Source of the DNA: Palsa-506 sp963755815
GTDB lineage: Bacteria; Actinomycetota; Actinomycetes; Streptosporangiales; Streptosporangiaceae
Direction: 5' to 3'
Assembly: GCA_963755815.1 (NCBI GenBank)
Contig: CAVWLF010000018.1
Coordinates: 57,399 to 121,398, forward strand
DNA: 64,000 bases
The first letter of the stretch is position 1, and every line of letters starts with the position of its first letter. The notes below the pieces were generated by a model that saw nothing but the letters and a program-made list of their open reading frames with translations, was not told where the DNA came from and did not search any database. A program made the position numbers and the translations under genes. Shown one piece after another: positions 27,317 to 36,834 of the stretch.

Positions 27317-29467
27317 ATGACACCGGCCGAGCTGCCGCTACCCCCCGTGGCGCCGCGCATCCCGTCGCGGCTGACCCTGCACGGCGTGACCCTGGCCGAC
27401 AGCTACGCCTGGATGCGCGACCCCGCGTCACCGGCCCTGGCCCGCTACCTCACCGCCGAGCGGGCTTACTACGACGCCCAGAGCAGCCACCTCGCCGGGC
27501 TGATCAGCGATCTTTATAACGAGGCCGCCGGGCGGACTCCCGACCAGGCCGACGACTCGCCCGGGTGGCCAGCCGGGGAGTTCATCTACCGGACCAGGAT
27601 CCCCGCCGGGCAGCAGAACCGCCAGTTCCTCAGGTCGAGGGCCGGCCAGGCGGCAGCGCCGGGCGATGCCGCGGAGCAACTGCTGCTGGACGAGAACATC
27701 CTGGCGGCCGGCACCGGCTACGTGGATGTCGGCGTGCGCCAGCCGAGTCCCGACGGGACGCTGCTCGCCTGGTCCGCGGACACGACCGGGGCCGAGATCT
27801 ATGCCCTCCGGATCAGGGACACCGCGACCGGCGAGGACCTGCCCGAGATCATCGAGCGGACCTATCCGGGCAGCGCCTGGAGCGCGGACTCACGGCAGCT
27901 GTTCTACCTGGTGCCGGACGAGCTGAACCGGCCGTGCCAGGTATGGCGGCACCGGATCGGCACCGACGCCAGCGCCGACGTGCTGGTCCTGGCCGAGCCC
28001 GACGCCCGGTTCGAGCTCACCCTGCACGCCTCCCGCAGCGGCCGCATCGTGGTGATCACCGCGGCGTCGCGGGACACCACCGAGGTGCACGTGATCCCGG
28101 CGGCCGACCCCGGGGCCGGGCCGGCCTGCGTGGCCGCGCGCCGCGCCGGCATCGAGTACGCGGTCGACCACGCCGCCGATCCGGCCGGCGGCCCGGGCGA
28201 GCTCTACATCGTTACCAACGACGGCGCCCGGGAGTACCGGCTGATGCGGGCCCCGCTGTCCGCGCCGGGCCGCCAGAACTGGACCGAGGTGCCGTGCGGC
28301 GCCGTCAGCCCGGCCCGCGGCGACACCAGGCTGGTCGGCTGCGACGTGTTCACCGATCACCTGCTGCTGACCCTGCGCCGGGGCGGCGCCCCGCTGCTGG
28401 TCATCACCGACCTGGCGGGCGGCGGCATCCGGGAGGTACCCGCGGCCATGCCGGTCGGCAGCATCCGGGTGGAGCACGCCGAGGCCTACGACGCCGGCCG
28501 GGTGATCATCGCGGAGGAGTCGCTGATCGAGCCGCCGGCCTGGTCCGAGCTCGACCTGGCCACCGGCCGCCGCCGGGAGCTCAAGCGCAGCGCCGTGCCC
28601 GGCTACCAGCCGTCGCGCTACCTGACCTGGCGGCTGCACGCGACCGCGGCCGACGGCACCGCGGTGCCGGTCACCCTCGCCTGCCGGGCCGGCACCCCGC
28701 TGGACGGCACCGCCCCGTGCCTGCTCTACGGCTACGGCGCCTACGAGTCCTGCGAGTTCCCGGCCTTTGACGTGAGCCTGCCGTCGCTGCTGGACCGCGG
28801 CATCGTGTACGCGATCGCGCACGTGCGCGGCGGCGGCGAGTGCGGCCGGAACTGGTGGCTGCAGGGCCGGCTGCGCGCGAAGCCGAACACGTTCGACGAC
28901 TTCATCGCCGTCGCCAGCTGGCTGGCCGGCGACGCGCCGGGCTCGCGCCCGCTCGTCGACGGGAGCCGGATCTCGGCCCGGGGCCTGTCCGCCGGCGGGC
29001 TGCTGCAGGGCGCGGTCTACTCGCGGGCCCCGGGCCGGTGGCGCGCCGTCGTGGCCGAGGTGCCGTTCGTGGACTGCGTCCACACGATGCTCGACCCCGG
29101 CATCCCGCTGACCGTCAATGAGTGGGACGAGTGGGGCGACCCGCGTGACCCGGGCGACTTCGCCTGCCTGCGCTCGTACTCGCCGTACGAGAACCCGCCG
29201 CCGGGGCCGCGCCCCGATCTGCTGGTCACCGGCACGGTGCACGACCCCCGGGTGCTGGTGCACGAGCCGGCCAAGTGGGTGGCGCGACTGCGCGAGACCG
29301 ACACCGCGGGCTCGCGGGTGCTCTTCCGGGTCGAGCTCGGGGCCGGCGCGCACACCGGCCCGTCCGGACGGTTCGCCCACCTGGAGTACGAGGCCGAGGT
29401 GCAGGCGTTCATCCTCGGCGCGCTGGGCCTGGCCGGGCCGGCCCCGGCGCCGCGGCCGCGGTCTTGA
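27317..29467 (+). CDS. Prolyl oligopeptidase family (S9A) serine peptidase, oligopeptidase B-like
   Basis: 716 residues. An N-terminal beta-propeller (about 1-420) gates a C-terminal alpha/beta-hydrolase domain. The latter shows the nucleophile elbow ARGLSAGGLLQG, Asp in GTVHDPRVLVHEP, and His in LGAGAHTGPSGR. The cytoplasmic form is likely because no signal peptide is seen. It follows the peptide importer at eight bases, so it probably digests imported oligopeptides. Oligopeptidase B specificity (after basic residues) is a family expectation. Confidence 0.92.
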   Translation: MTPAELPLPPVAPRIPSRLTLHGVTLADSYAWMRDPASPALARYLTAERAYYDAQSSHLAGLISDLYNEAAGRTPDQADDSPGWPAGEFIYRTRIPAGQQNRQFLRSRAGQAAAPGDAAEQLLLDENILAAGTGYVDVGVRQPSPDGTLLAWSADTTGAEIYALRIRDTATGEDLPEIIERTYPGSAWSADSRQLFYLVPDELNRPCQVWRHRIGTDASADVLVLAEPDARFELTLHASRSGRIVVITAASRDTTEVHVIPAADPGAGPACVAARRAGIEYAVDHAADPAGGPGELYIVTNDGAREYRLMRAPLSAPGRQNWTEVPCGAVSPARGDTRLVGCDVFTDHLLLTLRRGGAPLLVITDLAGGGIREVPAAMPVGSIRVEHAEAYDAGRVIIAEESLIEPPAWSELDLATGRRRELKRSAVPGYQPSRYLTWRLHATAADGTAVPVTLACRAGTPLDGTAPCLLYGYGAYESCEFPAFDVSLPSLLDRGIVYAIAHVRGGGECGRNWWLQGRLRAKPNTFDDFIAVASWLAGDAPGSRPLVDGSRISARGLSAGGLLQGAVYSRAPGRWRAVVAEVPFVDCVHTMLDPGIPLTVNEWDEWGDPRDPGDFACLRSYSPYENPPPGPRPDLLVTGTVHDPRVLVHEPAKWVARLRETDTAGSRVLFRVELGAGAHTGPSGRFAHLEYEAEVQAFILGALGLAGPAPAPRPRS

Positions 29468-29499
29468 CGCCCGGCCGCCGGCGGCCGCTAAGGTGCGCT

Positions 29500-31644
29500 A
29501 TGCGCGTATCAAGAGGCCCGTTCCGGGCGAGGGCAGTGGCCGCGGCCGCCGCCGCCCTGCTCGCCGTCTCGGTCACCGGCGCAGGCCAGGCCCGGGCGGA
29601 CGCGGCGGCGCGGCCGGCTCCCGGACAACTGGCTCCCGGCGGACAGGCGGCTCCCGGGCGGCTGGCTCCCGGCGGGCGGGCTCGATCCGGCCCGGCCGCC
29701 CGCGATGATCGGCAGGGCCGCGACGGGCGGCGGCCGATCAGGGTCGGCTCGGTGACCATTCCGCCCTGCCGGGCTTCGCGGCTCGCCTGGTGCACCCGGA
29801 TCAAGGTGCCCTATGACTACCGGAATCCGGCCGCCGGGACGATCAAGCTCGGCTTCCGGTGGTACCCGGCGACGACCGGCCGGGCGACCGGGACGATCCT
29901 GGCCGTGCAGGGCGGCCCCGGTTACCCGACGACTGACTACGCCGCCGAGTACCGCGCGACGTTCCTGCCGCTGCTGGGCCGCCGCAACCTGCTGCTGGTC
30001 AACCTGCGGGGCACCGGCAACTCATCCGCCTTCACCTGCAAGGCGCTGCAGGACTGGACGGTGGCCGACGGCACCGCCGCCTACGCGGCGGACACCGGCC
30101 GGTGCGGCCGGCAGCTGAACCACACCCGCAAGCTCGCCGGAGGCGGCGGGTACGTGCAGGCCAGTGACCTGTACACGACGGCGAATGCCGCCCGGGACGT
30201 CGCCCTGCTGCTGGGCCGGCTGCACACCGGCCCGGTCGATCTCTACGGTGACTCCTACGGCACCTTCTTCGGCCAGGTGTTCACCGCGCGCTACGCCAGC
30301 ATGCTGCGGTCGGTGACGCTGGACGCGGCGTACCCGGTCAGCGAGAAGGATCCGTGGTATCCGCACACGATCATCACGGCGCGGCGGGCGTTCCGGGTCG
30401 CCTGCCAGCGCAGCGTCGCCTGCCACGCGGCGGCGCCGGGGTCGTCATGGGCGCGGATCGTGCGACTCGCGGCGTACCTGCGCGCCCACCCGGTCACCGG
30501 CCGGACCCGGGATGCCTACGGCCAGGTCATCACCCAGCGGGTCGGCATCGGCGAGCTGATCGAGCTGGTCAACAACGCGGGAACGGACAACATCGTCTAC
30601 CGGGAGCTTGACCCGGCGGCCCGCGCGCTGCTCAATGGTCACGACGCCGTCCCGCTGCTGCGGCTGGCGGCGACGGACCTGTATACCGGCAACTCGGGCC
30701 CGGTCCGGCAGTTCAACGACGGGCTCTACCAGGCCACTACCTGCCTGGACTACCCGCAGCCGTTTAGCTACCGGGCCGGGCCCGCCCGGCGCCAGGCTGA
30801 GTACGCCGCGGCCGCGGCGGCCCTGCCGCGGCGGACCTTCACCCCGTTCACGGTCAGGGAATGGATCACCGAGCCGGACGAGGAGTTCGACGCCTGCCTG
30901 CACTGGCCCGCGCCCGCCCATCGCGATCCGCCGATCACTACGCCGCCGCCGTACGCGCCCGCGACGCTGCCCGTGCTGGTGCTGTCCGGCGACCTGGACT
31001 CGCTCACCACGCCGTTCGAGGGCCGGCGCACCGCCCGCGACATGGGGCCGTCGGCCCGCTGGATCCTGATCCGCAACGACACCCACATCAACGCGCTGGA
31101 CGACACGTTCGGCTGCGCCGAAGGCCTGGTGCGCGCCTTCATCACCGCGCCGTCCCGGCTGCGGCAGCTGAACGCGTCGTGCGCGCGGAAGACCCCCGAG
31201 GTGCGGGTGGTCGGCAGCTTCCCGAGGCGGCTGGCCGGCCTGACGCCGGCCGCCGCCACGGCCGGCAACCGGGCCGGACGCACGGCCCGGCAGCTGGCTG
31301 CGGCCGGCGCGAAGGCGACGGGCGACGCCGAGTGGCGCTGGTATTACGGCGACGGCGTCGAGGGCTGGGGCCTGCGCGGCGGCACTTACCACTACGCCGG
31401 GCCGGCCAGGGCCACCAGGATCACTTTCCGCAAGGTGCGGTGGACCGCCGATACCGCGGTCAGCGGCCATGCCACCTGGAATCAGGACAGCGGCCGGATG
31501 ACCGCGTGGCTGACGGTCACCGGACCGGGCGGCCGCTCGGCCAGGATCCGGCTGAGCTACCGCGACTACACCCACCACCCGGCCGCGGCGATCTCCGGCC
31601 GCTATCGCGGCCGCCGGATCCGCGCCAGCGTGCCGGCGCCGTGA
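29500..31644 (+). CDS. Secreted S33/TAP-like alpha/beta hydrolase with C-terminal extension
   Basis: 714 residues from the ATG at 29500 (the frame runs open upstream inside the previous gene). A signal peptide (ARAVAAAAAALLAVSVTGAGQARA) is followed by a repetitive Pro/Gly-rich tract, the hydrolase domain with oxyanion region VQGGPGYPTT, nucleophile YGDSYGT, Asp in SGDLDSLTTP and His in NDTHINAL. The last 120 residues (GDAEWRWYYGDG onward) form an extra beta-rich module not found in the core family. It is probably an exoprotease or aminopeptidase releasing peptides outside the cell. Confidence 0.9.
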   Translation: MRVSRGPFRARAVAAAAAALLAVSVTGAGQARADAAARPAPGQLAPGGQAAPGRLAPGGRARSGPAARDDRQGRDGRRPIRVGSVTIPPCRASRLAWCTRIKVPYDYRNPAAGTIKLGFRWYPATTGRATGTILAVQGGPGYPTTDYAAEYRATFLPLLGRRNLLLVNLRGTGNSSAFTCKALQDWTVADGTAAYAADTGRCGRQLNHTRKLAGGGGYVQASDLYTTANAARDVALLLGRLHTGPVDLYGDSYGTFFGQVFTARYASMLRSVTLDAAYPVSEKDPWYPHTIITARRAFRVACQRSVACHAAAPGSSWARIVRLAAYLRAHPVTGRTRDAYGQVITQRVGIGELIELVNNAGTDNIVYRELDPAARALLNGHDAVPLLRLAATDLYTGNSGPVRQFNDGLYQATTCLDYPQPFSYRAGPARRQAEYAAAAAALPRRTFTPFTVREWITEPDEEFDACLHWPAPAHRDPPITTPPPYAPATLPVLVLSGDLDSLTTPFEGRRTARDMGPSARWILIRNDTHINALDDTFGCAEGLVRAFITAPSRLRQLNASCARKTPEVRVVGSFPRRLAGLTPAAATAGNRAGRTARQLAAAGAKATGDAEWRWYYGDGVEGWGLRGGTYHYAGPARATRITFRKVRWTADTAVSGHATWNQDSGRMTAWLTVTGPGGRSARIRLSYRDYTHHPAAAISGRYRGRRIRASVPAP

Positions 31645-31707
31645 GTCAGCACCCTGTCTCGCGCCGAGCGGGCTGCGCCGGGGCACCGGGCTCACTAGGG
31701 TGATCGG

Positions 31708-32457
31708 GTGAAGCCGTTCCTGCTGCTGGCCAGCCGCCCCGAGGATGCCGCGGCCGATAACGAGTACGCGTCGTTCCTGGCTTTCGCCGGGCTGGACGAG
31801 CGTGACCTGCACCGGGTACGGCTGGAGCAGCGTCCGCTGGGGACCGTTGACCTGCGGGACTGGTCCGGGATCCTGCTCGGCGGCGGGCCGTTCAACTCCA
31901 GCGACCCGGAGGCATCGAAGTCACCGCTGCAGCGGCGGGTCGAAGCCGACCTGCACGGGCTGCTCGATCAGGTGATCAGCGCGGACTTCCCGTTCCTCGG
32001 GGCCTGCTACGGCATCGGGACGCTCGGCAGCCACCAGGGCGCGGTGGTCGACCGGCAGTACGGCGAGCAGCCCGGCTGCGTCCCGGTCACCCTCACCCCC
32101 GAGGGCCGGCAGGACCCGCTGCTGCGCGACCTGCCCGCCACCTTCGATGCCTTCGTCGGCCACAAGGAGGCGATCAGCCGGCTCCCCGGTCACGCCGTCC
32201 TGCTGGCCAGTTCCCCGGCCTGCCCGGTGCAGGCCTTCCGGATCGGCTCGCACGCGTACGCCACCCAATTCCATCCCGAGCTTGACTTCGCCGGCCTGTG
32301 CACCCGGATTGACGTCTACAAGCACGCCGGCTACTTCGAGCCCGGGCAGGCCAGCGAAATCAAGGCGCTGGCCGGGCGCAGCGACGTTACCCACCCGCCG
32401 CTCATCCTGCGCCGGTTCGTCCAGCGCTACGCCCACAGCACGCTGGCCAGGGCCTAA
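31708..32457 (+). CDS. Class I glutamine amidotransferase-like protein
   Basis: 249 residues. Nucleophile Cys in FLGACYGIGTLG and His-Glu in ATQFHPELD, giving the complete GATase1 triad. Stand-alone, like GuaA-type subunits that share this fold; no synthase partner is fused or adjacent. GTG start at 31708. It may supply ammonia to an unknown partner or hydrolyse gamma-glutamyl compounds. Confidence 0.9.
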   Translation: MKPFLLLASRPEDAAADNEYASFLAFAGLDERDLHRVRLEQRPLGTVDLRDWSGILLGGGPFNSSDPEASKSPLQRRVEADLHGLLDQVISADFPFLGACYGIGTLGSHQGAVVDRQYGEQPGCVPVTLTPEGRQDPLLRDLPATFDAFVGHKEAISRLPGHAVLLASSPACPVQAFRIGSHAYATQFHPELDFAGLCTRIDVYKHAGYFEPGQASEIKALAGRSDVTHPPLILRRFVQRYAHSTLARA

Positions 32458-32484
32458 CCAGGGCCGGTCCCTGGATGAGTGGCC

Positions 32485-33306
32485 ATGGCGACGATCCTCG
32501 CTTTTCATGCCCATCCCGACGATGAGGTGCTGCTGACCGGGGGCACGCTGGCCCGGCTGGCCGCCGAGGGCAACCGCGTGATCATTGTGGTGGCCAGTGA
32601 CGGTCATATGGGTGCGGCGACCGACGAAGCTGCTCAGGTGCGGCTGGAGGAGCTTCGGGCGAGTGCGTCGGCGCTGGGCGCCGCCCGGGTCGTTCATCTG
32701 GGGTATGCGGACAGCGGCCACGGGCCGGTGCTCTACCCGGACCCGCCAGATCGAGCGCGGTTCGCACGCGCCGACCTCGACGAAGCCGCCGGGCGGCTGG
32801 CCGAGCTGATTCGCCAGGAGAACGCTGACCTGCTGCTGAGCTTTGACCCTCGCGGCGGCAACGGTCACCGCGATCACGTGAAGGTGCACCAGGCCGGCGC
32901 CCGTGCGGCCGAACTTACCGGCGTCCGTGCCCTGGAGGCGACGATTCCGCGCGAGCTCGTAGCCGCGTTCCTCCGCCCGTTGCGCGCGCTCAGGCTGGTG
33001 GTCCGGTACGACCCGCAGGTCATCGGCACCGCTGGTACGCCCCGGTCCGCGATCACCCACCGCGTGAGCGTGCGCCAATTCGCGTCGCAAAAGCGGGCGG
33101 CGCTGGCCGCCCATAAGTCCCAGGTGACGGGGAAGGGGAGGTCAGCGCGCATGTTCCGGGTGCTGATCGCGCTGCCCACGCCGATCTTCGGGCTCCTGCT
33201 CGGGCGCGAGTGGTTCGCCGAGCCCGGCGCCGCGGCGGCCACTATCAGCGACGACGTTCTGCCGGCCCCGCCGCGGCGGACGCGCCCGGGGACGCCTGGT
33301 TCCTGA
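32485..33306 (+). CDS. PIG-L/LmbE family N-deacetylase
   Basis: 273 residues. Zinc motif AHPDDE near the N-terminus and a second ligand region GGNGHRDHVKVH identify the family, which includes mycothiol-pathway MshB and Mca. ATG 32485 is chosen over the GTG at 32479. The 3' end overlaps the convergent fic gene by 62 bases, so the last residues are uncertain. Substrate is unknown. Confidence 0.9.
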   Translation: MATILAFHAHPDDEVLLTGGTLARLAAEGNRVIIVVASDGHMGAATDEAAQVRLEELRASASALGAARVVHLGYADSGHGPVLYPDPPDRARFARADLDEAAGRLAELIRQENADLLLSFDPRGGNGHRDHVKVHQAGARAAELTGVRALEATIPRELVAAFLRPLRALRLVVRYDPQVIGTAGTPRSAITHRVSVRQFASQKRAALAAHKSQVTGKGRSARMFRVLIALPTPIFGLLLGREWFAEPGAAAATISDDVLPAPPRRTRPGTPGS

Positions 33307-34348
33307 GCTGGGTCCAGGTCGCGGCACGGCCGGTTCCGTCCGCTCGCACCTTGCCCTCGGTCTTGAGTTGTTCCAGCACGAGCCGGATGGTCTGGTCGCT
33401 GACGCCCGGCATGGCTGTCCTGACATCGGCCAGGCGGAACGTGCCGGGTGCGTGGCGCAGGATGTGCTCGCGGACACGCTGCTGCTTAGTGCCGGGGGCC
33501 TTGGCCGCGGCCGCCCGGTCAGCGAAGACGGCGTAGGCCTCGGCGATCACGCTGGTGAAGTAGCCGAGCCAGGGCCATGGATCGCTGGCATTGTCGTGCC
33601 AGCCGCGGGTGGACTCGGCCAGCGCCTGGTAGTAGGCGTCCGCCGATCCGGCGATGGCCTGTTCCAGGCTCACGTAGCGTCCCACGGTGTATCCATGCTC
33701 GATGAGCATGGCGCTGGAAAGCACCCGCGCCACCCGGCCATTGCCGTCATCAAAGGGGTGGATGACGAGGAGGTCGAGGATGAACAGTCCGGCCAGCAGC
33801 ACGGGGTGGTGCTCGCCCGTCGCGACCGCGCCCTGGTAGCGCTCGGCCAGGTCGTTGATGGCAAAGGGCGTAGTCGCGGCGGATACCGGCTGGAAGCGAA
33901 CGGTCGACGTGCCGTCCGGCGAACGGTCCACGACCAGGTTGTCCTGACTTTTGAACATGCCACCGGGCCGGGCCGTGTGAGCAAAGAGCAGCCGGTGCAA
34001 GTGCAGGAGCAGACCGGCGTTCAGCGGGCGCCAGTCCTGCTGGAACAGGTAGTCCTGCGCGTCGCGATAGCCGGCCAGTTCCTGCTCGCTGCGGTTGCGC
34101 AAGGTCGCCGTCCGCCGGTTGATGATCCGCTCGGCTCGGTCAGCATCGGCGACGACCACGCCCTCGATCGCGGATGACGCGGTGATGCTCTGGACCCGAG
34201 TCCGGTCCGCGAGTTCGGTGAGCAGACCCGGCATCTGATCGCGATAGAGAACCTCGGAACCGCGGCCGAAGTCGATCGCGCTGAGCCGGCTGACGACCCG
34301 GGCCGGAACCCGTCCGATGAGTGCGTCCAGGTCGGCGAAGCTACGCAA
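33245..34348 (-). CDS. Fic-domain protein with N-terminal inhibitory helix and C-terminal winged helix
   Basis: About 367 residues. Fic motif HPFDDGNGRVARV (catalytic His, phosphate loop) defines an AMP- or other nucleotidyl-transferase. An inhibitory helix motif SSAIEG (S/T-x3-E-G) near residue 60 marks the self-inhibited class II type. A winged-helix segment lies at the C-terminus (FRLADVRTAMPGVSDQTIRLVLEQL). The frame begins at GTG 34369, but a TTG at 34348 has GGGAGG just upstream. A 13-base inverted repeat sits 22-57 bases upstream, suggesting self-repression through the C-terminal domain. No separate antitoxin is needed given the built-in helix. Confidence 0.9.
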   Translation of the reverse strand: MRSFADLDALIGRVPARVVSRLSAIDFGRGSEVLYRDQMPGLLTELADRTRVQSITASSAIEGVVVADADRAERIINRRTATLRNRSEQELAGYRDAQDYLFQQDWRPLNAGLLLHLHRLLFAHTARPGGMFKSQDNLVVDRSPDGTSTVRFQPVSAATTPFAINDLAERYQGAVATGEHHPVLLAGLFILDLLVIHPFDDGNGRVARVLSSAMLIEHGYTVGRYVSLEQAIAGSADAYYQALAESTRGWHDNASDPWPWLGYFTSVIAEAYAVFADRAAAAKAPGTKQQRVREHILRHAPGTFRLADVRTAMPGVSDQTIRLVLEQLKTEGKVRADGTGRAATWTQLRNQASPGASAAAGPAERRR

Positions 34349-34369
34349 GAAACCTCCCAGGCAACTCAC

Positions 34370-34405
34370 TAAACATACTAATTCTCATGCAGATTAGCAT
34401 GTTTA
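34370..34405. promoter_or_regulatory. Operator-like inverted repeat upstream of fic
   Basis: TAAACATACTAAT (34370-34382) and ATTAGCATGTTTA (34393-34405) are complementary at 12 of 13 positions around a 10-base spacer. The stretch is strikingly AT-rich for this genome. It lies between lexA and fic and directly precedes the fic start. A regulatory site for the Fic winged helix or for the adjacent LexA-like protein is likely; it does not match the GAAC-N4-GTTC SOS core. Confidence 0.7.
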
Positions 34406-34498
34406 ACGGATTGCTTAGTAAGTTCACGCTCCCACGCTGGCGGTGCCTCGCCACGCGGCAAAGCCCGCCACGGCCTGCGGAGGCTGACCGTTCCGCCG

Positions 34499-35194
34499 TC
34501 AGACCCGGCGCAGCACGGCGACCACCTTGCCGAGGATCTTGGCCTCGTCGCCCAGGATCGGAACGTAGGCGGGGTTGTGCGGGATCAGCCAGACATGACC
34601 GTCGCTCTTCTTGAATGTCTTGACCGTCGCCTCCCGGTCCGCCGACAGGTCGCTGTCGAACGTGGCGGCGACAATGTCGCCGTTCTCGACATCCGACTCC
34701 CGGCGAACGACCACCAGGTCTCCGTCGGCGATCGCCGCGTTGATCATCGAGTCGCCGACGACCCTGAGCATGATGAGGTTTCCCTCGCCGACGAGTTGCC
34801 GGGGCAGCGAGATGATGTCCTCGATCGACTCGTCCGCGAGGATCGGGCCGCCCGCCGCGATACGGCCGACCAGCGGTACCCGGGCGACCCGCTGCCCCCC
34901 GGTGTCACCGTTAGCATGATCGGTGTCCGGTTCCATGGCCGGATCGGCCATCGGGAGCACCACCGCGGTACGCGGCCGGCCGGCATCGCGGCTCAGGTAC
35001 CCCTTCTTCGCCAGCCTGGACAACTGGTGCGAGACACTCGACGTGCTCGCCAGCCCGACCGCCTCGCCGATCTCCCGCAAGGTGGGCGCGTAGCCGTAGC
35101 GCTGAATGGAGTCCTCGATGACCTGGACGATGTTGCGCTGACGTGCGGTGAGGTCCCGGACCGCAAGGTCCGCCGACTCCGTCTGCTGCATCAT
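34499..35194 (-). CDS. lexA: LexA-family repressor, first copy
   Basis: 231 residues from the ATG at 35194 (GGAGG five bases upstream; the frame opens at GTG 35230). Winged-helix DNA-binding domain (TLREIGEAVGLASTSSVSHQL), self-cleavage site Ala-Gly in GRIAAGGP, catalytic Ser in VGDSMI and Lys in ATVKTF, so it is probably RecA-responsive. The recognition helix is almost the same as in the second LexA at 45091. No good SOS box lies upstream; TCGAAC-TGGT-ACTTGA near 35256-35271 is a degenerate match. It is co-oriented with fic, 150 bases away. Confidence 0.92.
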   Translation of the reverse strand: MMQQTESADLAVRDLTARQRNIVQVIEDSIQRYGYAPTLREIGEAVGLASTSSVSHQLSRLAKKGYLSRDAGRPRTAVVLPMADPAMEPDTDHANGDTGGQRVARVPLVGRIAAGGPILADESIEDIISLPRQLVGEGNLIMLRVVGDSMINAAIADGDLVVVRRESDVENGDIVAATFDSDLSADREATVKTFKKSDGHVWLIPHNPAYVPILGDEAKILGKVVAVLRRV

Positions 35195-35338
35195 CAGGCC
35201 TCCAGCCACGTCAACTGTCGCTGACGTCACGCTACCAGCTCAATCATATTTATCAAGTACCAGTTCGAAAGGCTCATGACATCGTGCACCGCCCAGCACG
35301 CCGCCGGTCAAGGTCGGCCGGACCCGGGCCTGGGCGCG

Positions 35339-36124
35339 TCAGGTGGCGCCTGATCGCACCGCGGTGGCCACGATCGCGGTGTAACCCATCGTGAAGCTGC
35401 CTCCCACCGAGTCGATGGCGGCGCCGATACCCGCCAGCAGCTCCTGCTGCGTGGCCGGCGGGTACTGGCTGTAGCCGCCGAAGGTAGGAAGCACCTCCAG
35501 CCACTCGTCGCGGGTGTAGGGCCGGTCCCAGTCGAATCGCCATTCCTCCGGGTCGCCGAACGCGCCCGCCTGCCGCATCCCGTCCGCCGCCTTCGTGCAC
35601 ATCACCGAGTACGCATCCGGGCCGGCCAGCGCCACGAGGCTGAACGCCGAGCCGAACACCCGTTGGTAGACCTCGGCGAAGGCTTCATTCACGTCGGCCG
35701 GAGGCCGGAACGAGTTCCAGAACAGCGCCAGCCGCCCGCCCGGCCGCAGCACCTGCGCGGCCTTAGCCGCTCCCGCGACCGGGTCCACCCAGTGCCAGGC
35801 CTGCCCGGCGATGGCCGCGTCGAATTCCCGGCCGGCGGGATCCCAGTCCTCGAACTTCGCCACCTCGGCCTCGACGCCGAACCGCCGGGCCAGGCCGGCC
35901 ATCCGCGCATCGGGGTCTACCCCGAGCACCCGGCAGCCGAGCGCCTGGAACTGCCGGGCCGCTATGCCGGTCCCGCAGCCCACATCCAGGACGTCGGCGC
36001 CGGGGCTGGCGGCGACGATCGCGTCCACCATGGCATCGGGGTAGCGGGGCCGGGCCCGGTCGTAGCGTTCGGCGTCCGCGCCGAACGACTCCGCTACCTG
36101 CCGGGCCCGATGCGGCTCGTTCAT
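35339..36124 (-). CDS. Class I SAM-dependent methyltransferase
   Basis: About 261 residues from ATG 36124 (an ATG at 36166 is the alternative). Motif I VLDVGCGTGIAARQF and the following acidic loop LGVDPDA bind SAM; FGADAERYDRARPRYP at the N-terminus and AWHWVDP place it in the methyltransferase-11 group acting on small molecules. Substrate unknown. Stops short of the lexA promoter region. Confidence 0.88.
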   Translation of the reverse strand: MNEPHRARQVAESFGADAERYDRARPRYPDAMVDAIVAASPGADVLDVGCGTGIAARQFQALGCRVLGVDPDARMAGLARRFGVEAEVAKFEDWDPAGREFDAAIAGQAWHWVDPVAGAAKAAQVLRPGGRLALFWNSFRPPADVNEAFAEVYQRVFGSAFSLVALAGPDAYSVMCTKAADGMRQAGAFGDPEEWRFDWDRPYTRDEWLEVLPTFGGYSQYPPATQQELLAGIGAAIDSVGGSFTMGYTAIVATAVRSGAT

Positions 36125-36268
36125 TGCCGAAGCCCGCCCTGGCTGACCTTCCGGCTGCGCCGTCATACCAGCCAGGATCGCTTCCGAATGTCCTCATGGC
36201 CGCCGATTTCGCGCGCGGCGAAGAGACCACTTACCCGGTAGCTGAGCCGCCTTTAGGTACGGCGCTTC

Positions 36269-36432
36269 GCTGCCGCGATCGCGGCGCGGTACCCGGACCG
36301 GGTCGACGCGCTGGTGCTATACGGGATGTGCGCCAGCGGCAGCGATCTGGCGCCTGCCGAGGTCCGGGACTCGGTCGTGGCGCTGGTGCGGGCTCACTGG
36401 GGCCTGGGGCTGAAGGCGCTGGCGCCATGGGC
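36269..36432 (+). pseudogene. Remnant of an alpha/beta-hydrolase module
   Basis: A 54-codon stretch without a start reads AAAIAARYPDRVDALVLYG then SVVALVRAHWGLGLKAL, which strongly resembles the lid region of alpha/beta-hydrolases joined to adenylate cyclase or LuxR proteins. Both ends are missing, and the sequence then switches frame into an unrelated remnant. Non-functional debris. Confidence 0.6.
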
Positions 36433-36708
36433 GAGGTCTACGCCCGGTCCCTGTCCGGCCAGGGCTATGCCGCCGAGGTCCAAGCGATCATCGCCGCGAA
36501 CCCGCGCCCCAGCCCACGAGGAGGGACCATCCCACCCAGCGCTCAAGTCATCCTCGACCAGCTCGCCGCCTACAGAACCTTCGATCAGGTCCGCGAGCAG
36601 CTCCAGCCCTGGGATCACGCGGCCGACATCGTCACCATCCTCCTGCCGCCAGGCATGCCCTGGCCCAACATCGAAGCGACCCTCCTGGCCGCAGCACCAA
36701 GCGCCCAG
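36427..36708 (+). pseudogene. Remnant resembling the C-terminus of an LLM-class flavin-dependent oxidoreductase
   Basis: MGEVYARSLSGQGYAAEV followed by VILDQLAAYRTFDQVREQL and IVTILLPPGMPWPNIEATL looks like the last 90 residues of LLM/F420-type monooxygenases. It is attached directly to the hydrolase remnant in a different frame. This junction of two broken genes marks 36170-36830 as a decayed or recombined region. Family recognition is from pattern only. Confidence 0.5.
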
Positions 36709-36834
36709 CCGGGCGCGCCCCAGGAACCGGTCAGCCGCCGCAGCCGGTCAGGCCACTCCCAAGGTGGCGGCCGAACATCTTTAGGTAGCGCGGAACTGGT
36801 TGTCGGCGCCGGCGGTCTGCTATAGGAAGGCGGG

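Noticed and set aside
33245..34405. Classical two-gene Fic toxin-antitoxin pair
   Set aside because: The inhibitory helix is within the same protein (SSAIEG), and no small antitoxin ORF sits next to it.
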